Positions 24,634 through 33,000 of a stretch of 55,715 bases of DNA are shown here, piece by piece. Position 1 is the first letter of the stretch. Every line of letters begins with the position of its first letter. Below the pieces are notes generated by a model. That model did not search any database. It saw only the letters and a list, made by a program, of their open reading frames with translations, and was not told where the DNA came from. The position numbers and the translations under genes are program-made. The stretch is from Acidobacteriota bacterium (GTDB lineage: Bacteria > Acidobacteriota > Terriglobia > Bryobacterales > Bryobacteraceae), in the NCBI GenBank assembly GCA_025353165.1, contig JANXRE010000191.1:1-55715 (forward strand), read 5' to 3'.

Positions 24634-25038
24634 ATGGAATCCGCAGGGCGCTTGTTCGGCCGGATCAAGCTGCCAGGAAACATTGTCACCCAGGAAGACG
24701 TCGCGCGCGGAGCGTGGCCTCGCGCCGTGGGTAAGAAGATCGCGGCGCGAACGCAGCCCATCGCGCTCGTGCGCACCTGCCTGGTGGTCGAAGTGGAAGA
24801 CGCGCTCTGGCAGCGGCAATTGAACTCGCTGCGAGGCCAGATCCTGCGGAACCTCCAAAAGGCGATCGGAACGGGCATCGTGACCGATATCGATTTCCGG
24901 CCCATGGGTGCCCGCCGCGGCCCGAAGCGCGCTGAAACCGTTTCTTCGCTGGCCACATCCGGCGACGAGGCGGCTACCATCGGCGATCCGATTTTCCGGC
25001 GCGTCTACGTTCGCTCGCGAAAGAAAGCATCCGGGTGA
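24634..25038 (+). CDS. DUF721 / DciA-like protein
   Basis: A 134-residue basic protein with the DUF721 core: ARGAWPRAVGKKIAARTQPI then LVRTCLVVEVEDALWQRQLN and SLRGQILRNLQKAIG. DUF721 includes DciA, the helicase loader of bacteria without DnaC, and related nucleic-acid-binding proteins. The C-terminal 45 residues are basic and probably disordered. ATG 24634 is chosen; a GTG at 24622 is possible. The TGA overlaps the gatC GTG start (GTGA). DciA identity would need the N- or C-terminal extension to match; this is open. Confidence 0.75.
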   Translation: MESAGRLFGRIKLPGNIVTQEDVARGAWPRAVGKKIAARTQPIALVRTCLVVEVEDALWQRQLNSLRGQILRNLQKAIGTGIVTDIDFRPMGARRGPKRAETVSSLATSGDEAATIGDPIFRRVYVRSRKKASG

Positions 25039-25334
25039 AAATCACAGAGCAGGAGGTCCGGTACGTCGCGGACCTCGCCAACCTTACCTTGTCCGAGGAA
25101 GAGATCGCCCGAATGGCGCACGATCTCGATGAGATCCTGACGCACATCGGCAAGCTCAACGAACTGGACACCACCGGCGTCGAGCCGATGGCGCAAGTGC
25201 TCTACGAAGCCGGCGAGACCGCCACGCTACGAGAGGACGAGGAGCGTTCTCCGCTCGGCAATGAGCGGGCGCTGGCTAACGCTCCGGCAGCGGGCGCCGG
25301 ATGCTTCAAGGTGCCGAAGGTGATCGAGCGATGA
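25035..25334 (+). CDS. gatC: Glutamyl-tRNA(Gln)/aspartyl-tRNA(Asn) amidotransferase subunit C
   Basis: GatC (99 residues) stabilises the GatA-GatB interface in the amidotransferase that converts Glu-tRNA(Gln) or Asp-tRNA(Asn) to the amidated form. Motifs: KITEQEVRYVADLANLTLSE and the belt helix MAHDLDEILTHIGKLNELD, then GVEPMAQ. The C-terminus ends in GAGCFKVPKVIER as is typical. It starts with GTG, overlapping the upstream stop by four bases. gatA follows 73 bases later; gatB is not in the window. Confidence 0.95.
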   Translation: MKITEQEVRYVADLANLTLSEEEIARMAHDLDEILTHIGKLNELDTTGVEPMAQVLYEAGETATLREDEERSPLGNERALANAPAAGAGCFKVPKVIER

Positions 25335-25348
25335 CGGACGCTCGCCGG

Positions 25349-25389
25349 GCGTCGCCAAGAGTGGCGACGCGGCACGCACGAGTGCGTGC
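25349..25389. repeat. Tandem perfect palindromes between gatC and gatA
   Basis: Two perfect hairpins sit in the 73-base gap. GCGTCGCCA/TGGCGACGC (9 bp stem, 4-base loop) lies at 25349-25370, and GCACGCAC/GTGCGTGC (8 bp stem, 2-base loop) at 25372-25389. A weaker GACGC/GCGTC pair precedes them. No T-run follows, so they are poor terminators. They look like small REP-type palindromes or an mRNA-stabilising element inside the gatCA transcript. Confidence 0.7.
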
Positions 25390-25407
25390 GCCACGGGGGA
25401 TTGGGGA

Positions 25408-26847
25408 ATGACTTCGATTTCAGGCCTCACTATCGATGCCATCCGCGGGGGTTTGCTGGAACGGCGGTTCAGCGTTGAGGAACTGACGCGCGAGGCTTTG
25501 CGGCAAGGCGAGATCGAGAACCTCAGGACGAATGCGTTCCTGACCTTCAGTCCCGAGCGCGCTTTGGAGAACGCGAAGCGCGTCGACCGGAAGATCGCCG
25601 CGGGCGAAGATCCCGGCGCGCTGGCGGGCGTCCCCGTGGCCGTGAAGGATGTCATCCTCACCGAGGGCGTGCGGACTACCGCAGGCTCGCGGATGCTGGA
25701 GCGGTACATTCCGCCGTACGACGCTACCGCAATTACACGCCTGGAGCAGGCCGGCGGCATCGTTATCGGGAAAACCAACTGCGACGAGTTCGCGATGGGG
25801 TCGTCGAACGAGAATTCGGCGTTCGGCCCGGTGCGTAACCCGATCGATCCGGAGCGCGTGCCGGGCGGCTCCAGCGGAGGTTCCGCCGCGGCAGTCGCTC
25901 AGGGCACGGCTGTGGTGGCGCTGGGCTCGGACACGGGCGGCTCGGTGCGGCAGCCTGCGTCTTTCTGCGGGGTCGTGGGCGTCACTCCGACGTATGGGCG
26001 CGTCTCCCGGTACGGGCTGATCGCGTTCGCCAGCTCGCTGGACCACATCGCCCCGTTCGCCCGTAATGTGAAGGACGCCGCGAGCGTGCTGCAGACGATC
26101 GCCGGACGCGACCCGCTGGATGCGACCTCCGCGTTCGCGCCTGTTCCCGATTACGTTGCCGCTCTGGACGGTAAGGTGGAAGGTTTGAAACTCGGGATCC
26201 CGCGGGAGTACTTCCAGGGACTCACCGGCGAAACCGCGCAGGTGATGGATGGCGCGATCAATCGCTTGAGAAGGCTCGGGTGTGAGCCCGTCGATATCAG
26301 CTTACCCGCGACGGACTACGCTATCGCCACTTACTATGTGATCGCCACCGCCGAGGCAAGTTCCAACCTCGCGCGTTACGATGGCGTGCGCTACACGGTC
26401 CGCTCGGAGCATTCCGAGACCCTGGCCGATATGTACCGCAATACCCGCGGCGAAGGATTTGGCGCGGAATGTAAGCGACGGATTATGCTGGGCACTTACG
26501 TCCTGAGCCACGGTTACTACGACGCTTACTATCTGAAGGCGCAGCAAGTACGCAACCTCATAACCCAAGACTTCCGGAAGGCCTTCGAAGAAGTGGACGC
26601 CGTAATTGCGCCCGTCTCGCCGTTTCCCGCTTTCAAGCTCGGCGAGAAACTAAGCGACCCGCTCGAAATGTATCTTTCGGACATCTACACCATCACGGGA
26701 AGCCTCGCGGGCATTCCGTGCATGAGCGTACCGGCCGGAAAGACAGCGGCGGGACTACCTGTTGGGATGCAGATTCTGACCAGGCATTTCAACGAGGCCG
26801 GGATGTTCCGGCTAGCGCACGCCTTCGAGCAAGTTACCGATCGTTGA
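25408..26847 (+). CDS. gatA: Glutamyl-tRNA(Gln)/aspartyl-tRNA(Asn) amidotransferase subunit A
   Basis: GatA (479 residues) is the glutaminase/amidase subunit that releases ammonia for GatB. The amidase-signature triad is present: lysine in GVPVAVKDVILT, the cis-serine in the PGGSSGGSAAAVAQG loop, and the nucleophilic serine in LGSDTGGSVRQPASFCG. The C-terminal half keeps GTYVLSHGYYDAYYLKAQQV and GIPCMSVPAG, typical of GatA rather than general amidases. The length is normal (480-490). Confidence 0.97.
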   Translation: MTSISGLTIDAIRGGLLERRFSVEELTREALRQGEIENLRTNAFLTFSPERALENAKRVDRKIAAGEDPGALAGVPVAVKDVILTEGVRTTAGSRMLERYIPPYDATAITRLEQAGGIVIGKTNCDEFAMGSSNENSAFGPVRNPIDPERVPGGSSGGSAAAVAQGTAVVALGSDTGGSVRQPASFCGVVGVTPTYGRVSRYGLIAFASSLDHIAPFARNVKDAASVLQTIAGRDPLDATSAFAPVPDYVAALDGKVEGLKLGIPREYFQGLTGETAQVMDGAINRLRRLGCEPVDISLPATDYAIATYYVIATAEASSNLARYDGVRYTVRSEHSETLADMYRNTRGEGFGAECKRRIMLGTYVLSHGYYDAYYLKAQQVRNLITQDFRKAFEEVDAVIAPVSPFPAFKLGEKLSDPLEMYLSDIYTITGSLAGIPCMSVPAGKTAAGLPVGMQILTRHFNEAGMFRLAHAFEQVTDR

Positions 26848-26850
26848 CGC

Positions 26851-27655
26851 TCAGCGGTTTTTTTGAGCGTGGCTCCAGGCGTCGCGAAACTGCCGCTCTA
26901 CCGATTCAGCGCCTGGCTTGTTTTGCGCTTTCAGGCTCTCACAGGAGCCCGAACAGCGACCGGGGATTTCGAGGATTGCGCCGCAAGTCTTCGCGGAATA
27001 CCAGCTCGGCTTGGGCGTAGTGACCGGCCCGAAGCATCGCCCCGTCGAGTGACTCCCGGATCGGATAATACCAGTCCGGCGGCTCGTCATACGGGATCGC
27101 GTCCTGCAATGCAACGGCGTCGCGCCACGATGCGATGGCGTCCGGCATGTCCACGCGAGCCTCCGCGATTCGCGCCGACAGCTCCGCGCCCGCCAGCGCC
27201 AAAACCGGACCCGTCGCGTTCACCCCCCACGGCAGGTCTTTAGGAATACTCGCCGACTCCACCACAAATCGGTCGCGCTCCATTGTCGCGTTCCGGAAAT
27301 CCATCATGTCCGCGTAAGCGGCCGACCTCGCGTAATGCCACATGGTGCGCGCAACCGCGAGGTTCCCTCCGGGATCGGGCGCAGCCAGGACATCGTCCCA
27401 GTGGTGAAAGCGCAGGAGCACGAACCATCGAAGGGCGCGAAACGACTAGGCCATCGGCATCTCCACAACGACCGGAGCGATATTCACCGCGATCTCGTCG
27501 GCCGCCTTTTTCGCGTCCGTAAACCGGCCCTGCGCGGCCCGGGCGAACAGCAGGAAATGCAGGTTGTGCGTGTAGTACATCACCGGGGAGAATCCCTGCA
27601 GGTAGATGTGTCCGGGCATGTGAACCAGATGCCCGGCACCCGGCGTGGCGGCGAT
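26851..27655 (-). pseudogene. Decayed TPR-type protein gene
   Basis: On the minus strand a family resemblance can be followed across frames: PGAGHLVHMPGHIY near 27640, then MYYTHNLHFLLFARAAQGRF, EMPMA followed by an in-frame TAG (27446-27448), then WFVLLRFHHWDDVLAAPDP and a long open stretch to about 26940. The reading then shifts frame to end ESLKAQNKPGAESVERQF at 26851. Intact relatives have about 25 more residues between MPGHIY and the YYTHNLHF motif. The stop, the frameshift, the deletion and the missing 5' half make this a clear pseudogene of a large TPR protein. Confidence 0.75.
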
Positions 27656-28118
27656 CCTAAAAAGCTCTTCCTGCTGGGTCTCAGTTCCGGCGCAACGCTC
27701 GTTGCCTTAGTCGGCTCGGACGACCGCTACCTCGCCAAGCACGGGATGAAGCCCTCGAATTTGCGTGGTGGGATGCCGATGGGCTCGATCATGTGGGACG
27801 ACGAGCTCGAACAGGCGATCGCGCGAAGTGGGCGCGACACGATCGCACCGAAGTTTCTGCGCGACCCCGACAATCGCATGTTTGGAAGTTTTGAAAAGTA
27901 TCAGGACCATTGGCCGATCCGCCACGTCCACGCCGGCCTGCCTCCTTTCCTCTTTCTGATCGCCGAATCCGAGCAGGAGCAGTCCTGGTTGGTGAAGTTG
28001 CCGGATCATCGTGTAGCCGGTCGTCAAAACGAATGCGAAATTCGTGGAAGACGCGCGTAAATTCGGCAACGAGGCGGGCATCTTGGAGTTCATCCAGCGA
28101 CATGCGGCGACCGCGTGA
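27650..28118 (+). pseudogene. Alpha/beta hydrolase remnant
   Basis: The plus strand from 27650 reads GDPKKLFLLGLSSGATLVAL, where GLSSG is the nucleophile elbow of an alpha/beta hydrolase (GHSSG in intact carboxylesterase-like relatives). It continues through SIMWDDELEQAIAR, FGSFEKYQDHWPIRHV and GLPPFLFLIAESEQE. After about 28030 the reading shifts frame and finishes FVEDARKFGNEAGILEFIQR before a TGA at 28116-28118. The N-terminal ~100 residues, including the oxyanion motif, are missing. It starts exactly where the opposite-strand TPR remnant starts, so one deletion may have removed both 5' ends. Confidence 0.75.
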
Positions 28119-28122
28119 CAAA

Positions 28123-28152
28123 TTGACGAACCGCTCGCCACTCTGTTGTAAT
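28123..28152 (+). promoter_or_regulatory. Sigma-70-type promoter for the GNAT gene
   Basis: TTGACG (28123-28128) and TGTAAT (28147-28152) are 18 bases apart. Transcription would start around 28159, within a few bases of the ATG at 28161, so the mRNA would be leaderless or nearly so. There is no Shine-Dalgarno upstream of that ATG. Confidence 0.5.
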
Positions 28153-28160
28153 CGCCGCGG

Positions 28161-28952
28161 ATGCCTGAATCGGACGTGGCGGCCATCGATGCCAACTTGC
28201 GGGAAGCCATGCGCTTCTTCGGGCAGGCCACCGGATTCGGAGGAGTCCATAACCACGCCGGCATAACCGTCGTCGATTCCGGCACCGACTACGCCGTTTT
28301 CAACATCTCGCTTTTCACCGCGCCCCAAGTCGCCAGCCGCCTGGAATTCGATGAGCGGCTGGCGAAACCGGAAGCGCATTTCGAAAAGAGGCGTGTCCGC
28401 TGGTCGCATTGGGTGTGCCTCGATCTCCTGCCCCTGCCATTGCGGATGCGCGCGGACGAGGTGTTCCGCGCCCACGGACTTCGGCGGCTTACCGAAGCCC
28501 CGGGGATGATTGCGCGGCGGCTGCTGCCGCCGATGCGCGCTCTCCCTCCCATCCACTGGCGCGCCGTAGCCGATATGGAGACGAGGATCGCGTTCGCCCA
28601 CATCACGTCGATGAGCTTCGAGATTCCGTTCAACACGTGCCGCGCGGTTTACGGGTCTGAGAGCGCGTGGGCGGGCTCCTATCGGGGATATGTTGGCTTC
28701 CATCGAAGCACGCCGGTGTGTACGGCCGCGCTCGTGGCCGGCGCCGGCGTCGTCGGCATATACTCGGTCGGCACGCTTCCCGGATACCGGCGGCGCGGGT
28801 TTGCCGAAGCGCTTCTGCGTGCGGTGCTGGCCGAACAATCCGCGCAGGCCGGCGTGGAGCGATACGCGCTGCAGTCCACGCGCGCGGGGTACGACATGTA
28901 TCGCCGCATGGGCTTCGAGGACGTAGGACGATTCGCCGTTTATCTGACCTGA
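28161..28952 (+). CDS. GNAT family N-acetyltransferase
   Basis: A 263-residue protein whose C-terminal ~110 residues form a GNAT domain. VVGIYSVGTLPGYRRRGFAE holds the acetyl-CoA pyrophosphate-binding R/Q-x-x-G-x-G/A motif, followed by ALQSTRAGYDMYRRMGFED, motif B with the tyrosine that often acts as acid. The N-terminal 130 residues look like a degenerate second GNAT-like half (FGGVHNHAGITVVDSGTDYA). The acceptor substrate is unknown. The 3' end overlaps that of hutH by 13 bases, convergent. Confidence 0.82.
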   Translation: MPESDVAAIDANLREAMRFFGQATGFGGVHNHAGITVVDSGTDYAVFNISLFTAPQVASRLEFDERLAKPEAHFEKRRVRWSHWVCLDLLPLPLRMRADEVFRAHGLRRLTEAPGMIARRLLPPMRALPPIHWRAVADMETRIAFAHITSMSFEIPFNTCRAVYGSESAWAGSYRGYVGFHRSTPVCTAALVAGAGVVGIYSVGTLPGYRRRGFAEALLRAVLAEQSAQAGVERYALQSTRAGYDMYRRMGFEDVGRFAVYLT

Positions 28953-30415
28953 ATCCAGTCGCAGACCGCCTGGATCTGGTCCGAGAACGGCTGGTCGTCG
29001 CGCCATTCGGGCGCCGGGGAGCGGAGGCTCTCGCGGACCGCCTCGATGGCCGGGCTCGACTTCAGCGGCCGCAGGCAATCCAGCGCGCGCGCGGCCGTGA
29101 TCATTTCGATCGCTAACACGGCCCGCGTGTTCGCAACGACATCGCGCAACTTTAAGGCCGACGTCATGCCCATGCTGACGAAATCCTCTTTGTTGCCGCT
29201 GGTCGTGATGGATCCGACCGAAGCGGGATGGGCGAGCACGCGATTCTCCGCCACGAGCGCGGCCGCCGTGACCTGCACCATCATGAATCCCGACTGCAGG
29301 CCGGGGTGTTCAGCCAGAAACGCGGGCAGATCCTCATTCAGCGCCGGGTTGACCAGCCGGTCCACGCGCCGCTCGGAGATTCCCGACAGCGCGGCCATCG
29401 AGACGGCCAGAAAATCCAGGTGGAACGCCAACGGCTCGCCGTGAAAATTCCCGCCTGAGATGATTTCCTCGCCGAACACCAGCGGGTTGTCGGTAACGGA
29501 ATTTAACTCGATCTCGAACACCCGGCGCGCCTCCGCCAGCGTGTCCCGAACTGCGCCGTGGACCTGCGGCGCGCAGCGCAGCGAATACGCATCCTGCACG
29601 CGGCGGCACGCGATATGCGACTGCCGGATCTCGCTGTCCTCCAGTAGACGCCGCAGATTCTCAGCGCTTCGTAGCTGCCCGCGATGCGGCCGGGCCTCGT
29701 GGATACGGGGGTCGAACGCCCGGGGCGTCCCTCGCAGAGCGTCGAGCGCCATCGCGCACGCGACGTCGGCAATTTCGCACAGCGTTTCACAAGCCAGCAG
29801 TTCCAGGCACCCGATGGCCAGCATCGCCTGCGTTCCGTTGATCAGCGACAACCCTTCCTTCGACGCGAATACAACGGGCTCCAGCTTGGCGTGGCGCAGC
29901 GCGTCCGCGCCGGCGAGAACCCGCCCGTCTACCTCGGCGCGGCCTTCTCCCATCAGCACCAACGCCATGTGAGCCAGCGGCGCGAGGTCTCCGCTTGCCC
30001 CCACGCTGCCTTTCGACGGCACCACGGGGGTAACGCCGCGATTCAACAGGGCGCACAAACGCTCGGCGATCAGGGGCCGGATGCCCGAACATCCTACCGC
30101 GAGCACGTTGGCGCGAATCAGCATCATCGCGCGAACTACTTCCTTCGGCAGCGGCGCGCCGACTCCCGCCGCGTGCGAGCGCACCACGTTGCGTTGAAGT
30201 TGCTCCAACTCCGAATGGGCCACGCGCACGTCCGCGAGCAATCCGACGCCGGTGTTGACGCCGTAAACGGGATCGTCGCCCGCCGCAAGCCGCTCCACAA
30301 CCGCTCTGGACCGCTGCATGCGCTCGTGCGCTTCCCGCGAGATCCCGGCCGTTTCCCCACGGACAACCGCCTGAACCTGCTCGACGGTGAGCCGGTCTCC
30401 ATTCAGAGTGACCAT
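28940..30415 (-). CDS. hutH: Histidine ammonia-lyase
   Basis: HutH (491 residues) removes ammonia from L-histidine to give urocanate, the first step of histidine degradation. The MIO electrophile forms from the Ala-Ser-Gly in SVGASGDLAPLAHMALVL. Other family marks are VYGVNTGVGLLADV (active-site tyrosine region), QLQRNVVRSHAAGVG, QDAYSLRCAPQVHGAVRD, NSVTDNPLVF and ISGGNFHGEPLA. ATG 30415 is chosen because it gives the family-typical MVTLNGDRLTVEQV; the upstream ATG 30427 lies inside a probable -10 element. No other hut genes are nearby. Phenylalanine or tyrosine ammonia-lyase is less likely given the SHAAGVG form of the selectivity loop. Confidence 0.93.
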   Translation of the reverse strand: MVTLNGDRLTVEQVQAVVRGETAGISREAHERMQRSRAVVERLAAGDDPVYGVNTGVGLLADVRVAHSELEQLQRNVVRSHAAGVGAPLPKEVVRAMMLIRANVLAVGCSGIRPLIAERLCALLNRGVTPVVPSKGSVGASGDLAPLAHMALVLMGEGRAEVDGRVLAGADALRHAKLEPVVFASKEGLSLINGTQAMLAIGCLELLACETLCEIADVACAMALDALRGTPRAFDPRIHEARPHRGQLRSAENLRRLLEDSEIRQSHIACRRVQDAYSLRCAPQVHGAVRDTLAEARRVFEIELNSVTDNPLVFGEEIISGGNFHGEPLAFHLDFLAVSMAALSGISERRVDRLVNPALNEDLPAFLAEHPGLQSGFMMVQVTAAALVAENRVLAHPASVGSITTSGNKEDFVSMGMTSALKLRDVVANTRAVLAIEMITAARALDCLRPLKSSPAIEAVRESLRSPAPEWRDDQPFSDQIQAVCDWIQVR

Positions 30416-30419
30416 AGGG

Positions 30420-30428
30420 GTTAGCATA
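30420..30428 (-). promoter_or_regulatory. TATGCTAAC element upstream of hutH
   Basis: The minus strand reads TATGCTAAC, ending four bases before the hutH ATG. TATGCT resembles a -10 box (TATAAT), which would place transcription start at or one base before the start codon. The same nine bases occur before the SelA-like gene (36484-36492). Confidence 0.4.
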
Positions 30429-30433
30429 GCGTT

Positions 30434-31267
30434 TTGCTCTCGACCACGGATATTGAGAACGGCTTCGCACTAACCGACGACGGCGCGGTCGTCGCGGAAG
30501 TGCGCTTTCGCGAGCGCAGTCCCACCTGGCCGGACCAGACGTGCGCGGCCTATCTGGAGCGGCTCGACCGAAGATCTGCCGCGGTGCTCGACGCGGTTTT
30601 TGGCGAGGCGATCGCCCGCGGACACCGCCGCTTGCGCGTGCAATGCGCGGCCCGTGACGTCACTCTCCGCGAATTTTACGAATCGGTAGGTCTGCGATTT
30701 CGTGGGATGTCGAAGGGCGCGGCGTTGTTCGAACGGATTCTCGACAACGACGAGACTCGCGCTCCGTTTCCTGCGGTGAATTACGAACGCCTGCCCGTCT
30801 GCATCGTCCTCGACAACATCCGCAGCCAGTACAACGCCGGCTCGTTCTTCCGCACGGCCGACGCGGCGGGTATCGAAAAGCTGTTTCTGTGCGGGATTAC
30901 CGCTTGCCCGCCCGCGAAGACAATTTCGAAAACGGCGCTCGGCGCCGAGGATCGCGTGCCTTGGGAACATTCCTGGCGCCCGCTCGAGGTGATTCGCGGT
31001 TTGCGCGAGCGCGGGTTCGAGATCGCAGCTATCGAAACCGGCGCCCGCTCTGTCGATCTGTTCGACTGGCGTCCGCGCTTTCCCGTTTGCGTCGTATTCG
31101 GAAATGAAGTCGACGGTATTTCGCCGGAGGTTCTGGAAGTGTGCGAAACGCGAATTCGCCTTCCGATGCTGGGCCTGAAGCATTCGTTGAACGTCGCGGT
31201 TGCCGGAGGCGTGGTCATTTACGAGCTGCTGCGCAGCCACCGGCACATCGGCGAGAATAGCGAGTGA
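30434..31267 (+). CDS. SpoU/TrmH-type RNA 2'-O-methyltransferase
   Basis: A 277-residue protein with a C-terminal SPOUT (SpoU) methyltransferase domain. VCIVLDNIRSQYNAGSFFRT is motif 1 with the catalytic arginine, FPVCVVFGNEVDGISPEVLE is motif 2, and IRLPMLGLKHSLNVAVAGGV is motif 3, forming the trefoil knot that binds S-adenosylmethionine. The first 110 residues do not match the usual L30e-like RNA-binding domain and look like a small alpha/beta module of unknown type. The start is TTG 30434, seven bases from the hutH 5' end. Targets could be tRNA Gm18 or 23S rRNA; not decidable. It is followed by ggt with a TGATG overlap. Confidence 0.85.
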   Translation: MLSTTDIENGFALTDDGAVVAEVRFRERSPTWPDQTCAAYLERLDRRSAAVLDAVFGEAIARGHRRLRVQCAARDVTLREFYESVGLRFRGMSKGAALFERILDNDETRAPFPAVNYERLPVCIVLDNIRSQYNAGSFFRTADAAGIEKLFLCGITACPPAKTISKTALGAEDRVPWEHSWRPLEVIRGLRERGFEIAAIETGARSVDLFDWRPRFPVCVVFGNEVDGISPEVLEVCETRIRLPMLGLKHSLNVAVAGGVVIYELLRSHRHIGENSE

Positions 31268-33000
31268 TGTTCTTTCTGCTCGTTGTCGCCGCCACGCTGT
31301 TCCCGCCGGTCCGCGGCACTCGCGAGATGGTCGCGGCTGCGAACAACCAGGAAGTGGAAGCCGGGTTCCGGATTCTCGGGCAAAAGGGAAATGCGGTGGA
31401 CGCAGGCGTGGCCACCGTGCTCGCCGCCGCCGTTACCGAGCAGAACCGCTTCGGACTCGGTGGAGAAATTCCCATCCTCATCAAGATGAACGGCAAGCCG
31501 CCCGTCGCGATCAGCGGCATCGGATTCGCGCCCGCGAGAGCTACGATCGAGTGGGCCGCAAAAAGACCTGCCGAATCGTGGGAAGATCCCGCGCACAAGC
31601 CGCCGATTCCCGCCGACGGCATCCGCGCCGCGATCGTTCCGGGGGTGTTCGACGCCCTGATCGTCGCCCTCGACAAGTACGGCACGATGAGTTTCGCGCA
31701 GGTTGTCCAGCCGGCCATCGAGTACACGCAGGGTTTCCCCGCCGGTGACGAGCTCGCCCTTTTCCTGACGAACTATCGCGCGTTCATCGATCTCTGGCCG
31801 GTCTCGCGCGAGTTTTACTATCCGAATGGAAAGGCGCCCGGTCGCGGCGACATCGTCCGCATGCCCGCGCTGGAGAAGACCCTCCGCGATCTTGCCGCGG
31901 TCGAGAGACGCACGAAAGGAAGCCGGTCCGCAAGACTCCGCGCCGTGCGCGACGAGTTCTACAAAGGGTCGATTGCGAAGAGCATCGCAGCTTTCTCAGA
32001 CGCGAATGGCGGCCTGCTCTCTTACGCCGACCTCGCGGGTTTTCACGCTGAAACGGACACGCCACGTTCCACGACGTATCGAGGCTACGAGGTTCACAAG
32101 CCCGGGTTCTGGACGCAGGGGCCAGTTCTGATCGAGGCCCTGAACATTCTTGAGGGATACGATCTGAAGTCCATGGGCTATAACAGCCCGCAATATCTGC
32201 ATACGCTGATCGAAGCTGTGAAGCTGGCCTTCGCCGATCGCGACCGGTACTACGGAGATCCGAAGTTCAGCAAAATCCCCGAAGAGATGCTGCTGTCGAA
32301 GGAGTACGCGGCCGAGCGCCGCAAGCTGATCGACGCCGAACACGCCTCGATGGAATCGAGACCCGGCGGTTTCGCGCCTCCCGTTCCGATGCCCGCCGGC
32401 GCCGGCGAGGCATCGACCGCCCACGACACGACCTGCGTGAATACGTTCGACGACCGGGGCAACGCGTTCTCCGCGACGCCGAGCGGCGCATGGCTGCCGA
32501 GCGTGATTGCCGGCGATACGGGAATTCCATTGTCGACGCGACTGCAATCGTTTGTCGTCACTCCGGGTCATCCGAACGAACTGAAGCCCGGCAAGCGGCC
32601 CCGCGTCACTCTCAGTCCAACGCTGGTGACGCGCAACGGCGAGTTCGTATTCGAGTTATCCACGCCGGGAGGCGACAATCAGGACCAGGCAGTGCTCCAG
32701 GTCATGCTGAACATCATCGAGTTCAACATGGATCCGCAGGAGGCGGTGGAAGCGCCCCGCTTTCAGAGCGAACACTACTACAGCTCTTTCGCTTTTCACG
32801 AATTCCGTCCGGGCCGCGTCAGTGTCGAGAAGAGAATGGCGAGGCAAACTCCCGAGGACCTCGTAAAGCTGGGGCACATCGTGCAGATCGCGGGAGAGTG
32901 GAGTAACACCTCCGCGCCCACCGTGATCCTGCGAACTCCGGACGGCGTGCTGCACGGCGGCGCCGACCCGCGCCGCGCCCGCTTTGTCTTCGGGCGTTAA
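31267..33000 (+). CDS. ggt: Gamma-glutamyltransferase-like Ntn hydrolase
   Basis: This 577-residue exported enzyme (signal LLVVAATLFPPVRG) belongs to the gamma-glutamyltranspeptidase family, which hydrolyses or transfers gamma-glutamyl groups from glutathione and related peptides in the periplasm. N-terminal GNAVDAGVATVLAAAVTEQN and VPGVFDALIVALDKYG are typical. The autoprocessing and nucleophile threonine should be in AHDTTCVNTFDDRGNAFSAT, and the small subunit has RVTLSPTLV and STPGGDNQDQAVLQVMLNI. The usual glutamate-binding MDDF and PLSSMxP motifs are replaced or absent, so substrate preference may differ. ATG 31267 overlaps the methyltransferase TGA. Confidence 0.88.
   Translation: MFFLLVVAATLFPPVRGTREMVAAANNQEVEAGFRILGQKGNAVDAGVATVLAAAVTEQNRFGLGGEIPILIKMNGKPPVAISGIGFAPARATIEWAAKRPAESWEDPAHKPPIPADGIRAAIVPGVFDALIVALDKYGTMSFAQVVQPAIEYTQGFPAGDELALFLTNYRAFIDLWPVSREFYYPNGKAPGRGDIVRMPALEKTLRDLAAVERRTKGSRSARLRAVRDEFYKGSIAKSIAAFSDANGGLLSYADLAGFHAETDTPRSTTYRGYEVHKPGFWTQGPVLIEALNILEGYDLKSMGYNSPQYLHTLIEAVKLAFADRDRYYGDPKFSKIPEEMLLSKEYAAERRKLIDAEHASMESRPGGFAPPVPMPAGAGEASTAHDTTCVNTFDDRGNAFSATPSGAWLPSVIAGDTGIPLSTRLQSFVVTPGHPNELKPGKRPRVTLSPTLVTRNGEFVFELSTPGGDNQDQAVLQVMLNIIEFNMDPQEAVEAPRFQSEHYYSSFAFHEFRPGRVSVEKRMARQTPEDLVKLGHIVQIAGEWSNTSAPTVILRTPDGVLHGGADPRRARFVFGR

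Noticed and set aside
25349-25389. Intrinsic terminator for gatC
   Set aside because: Stems are strong but no T-run follows either hairpin, and gatA continues in the same direction.
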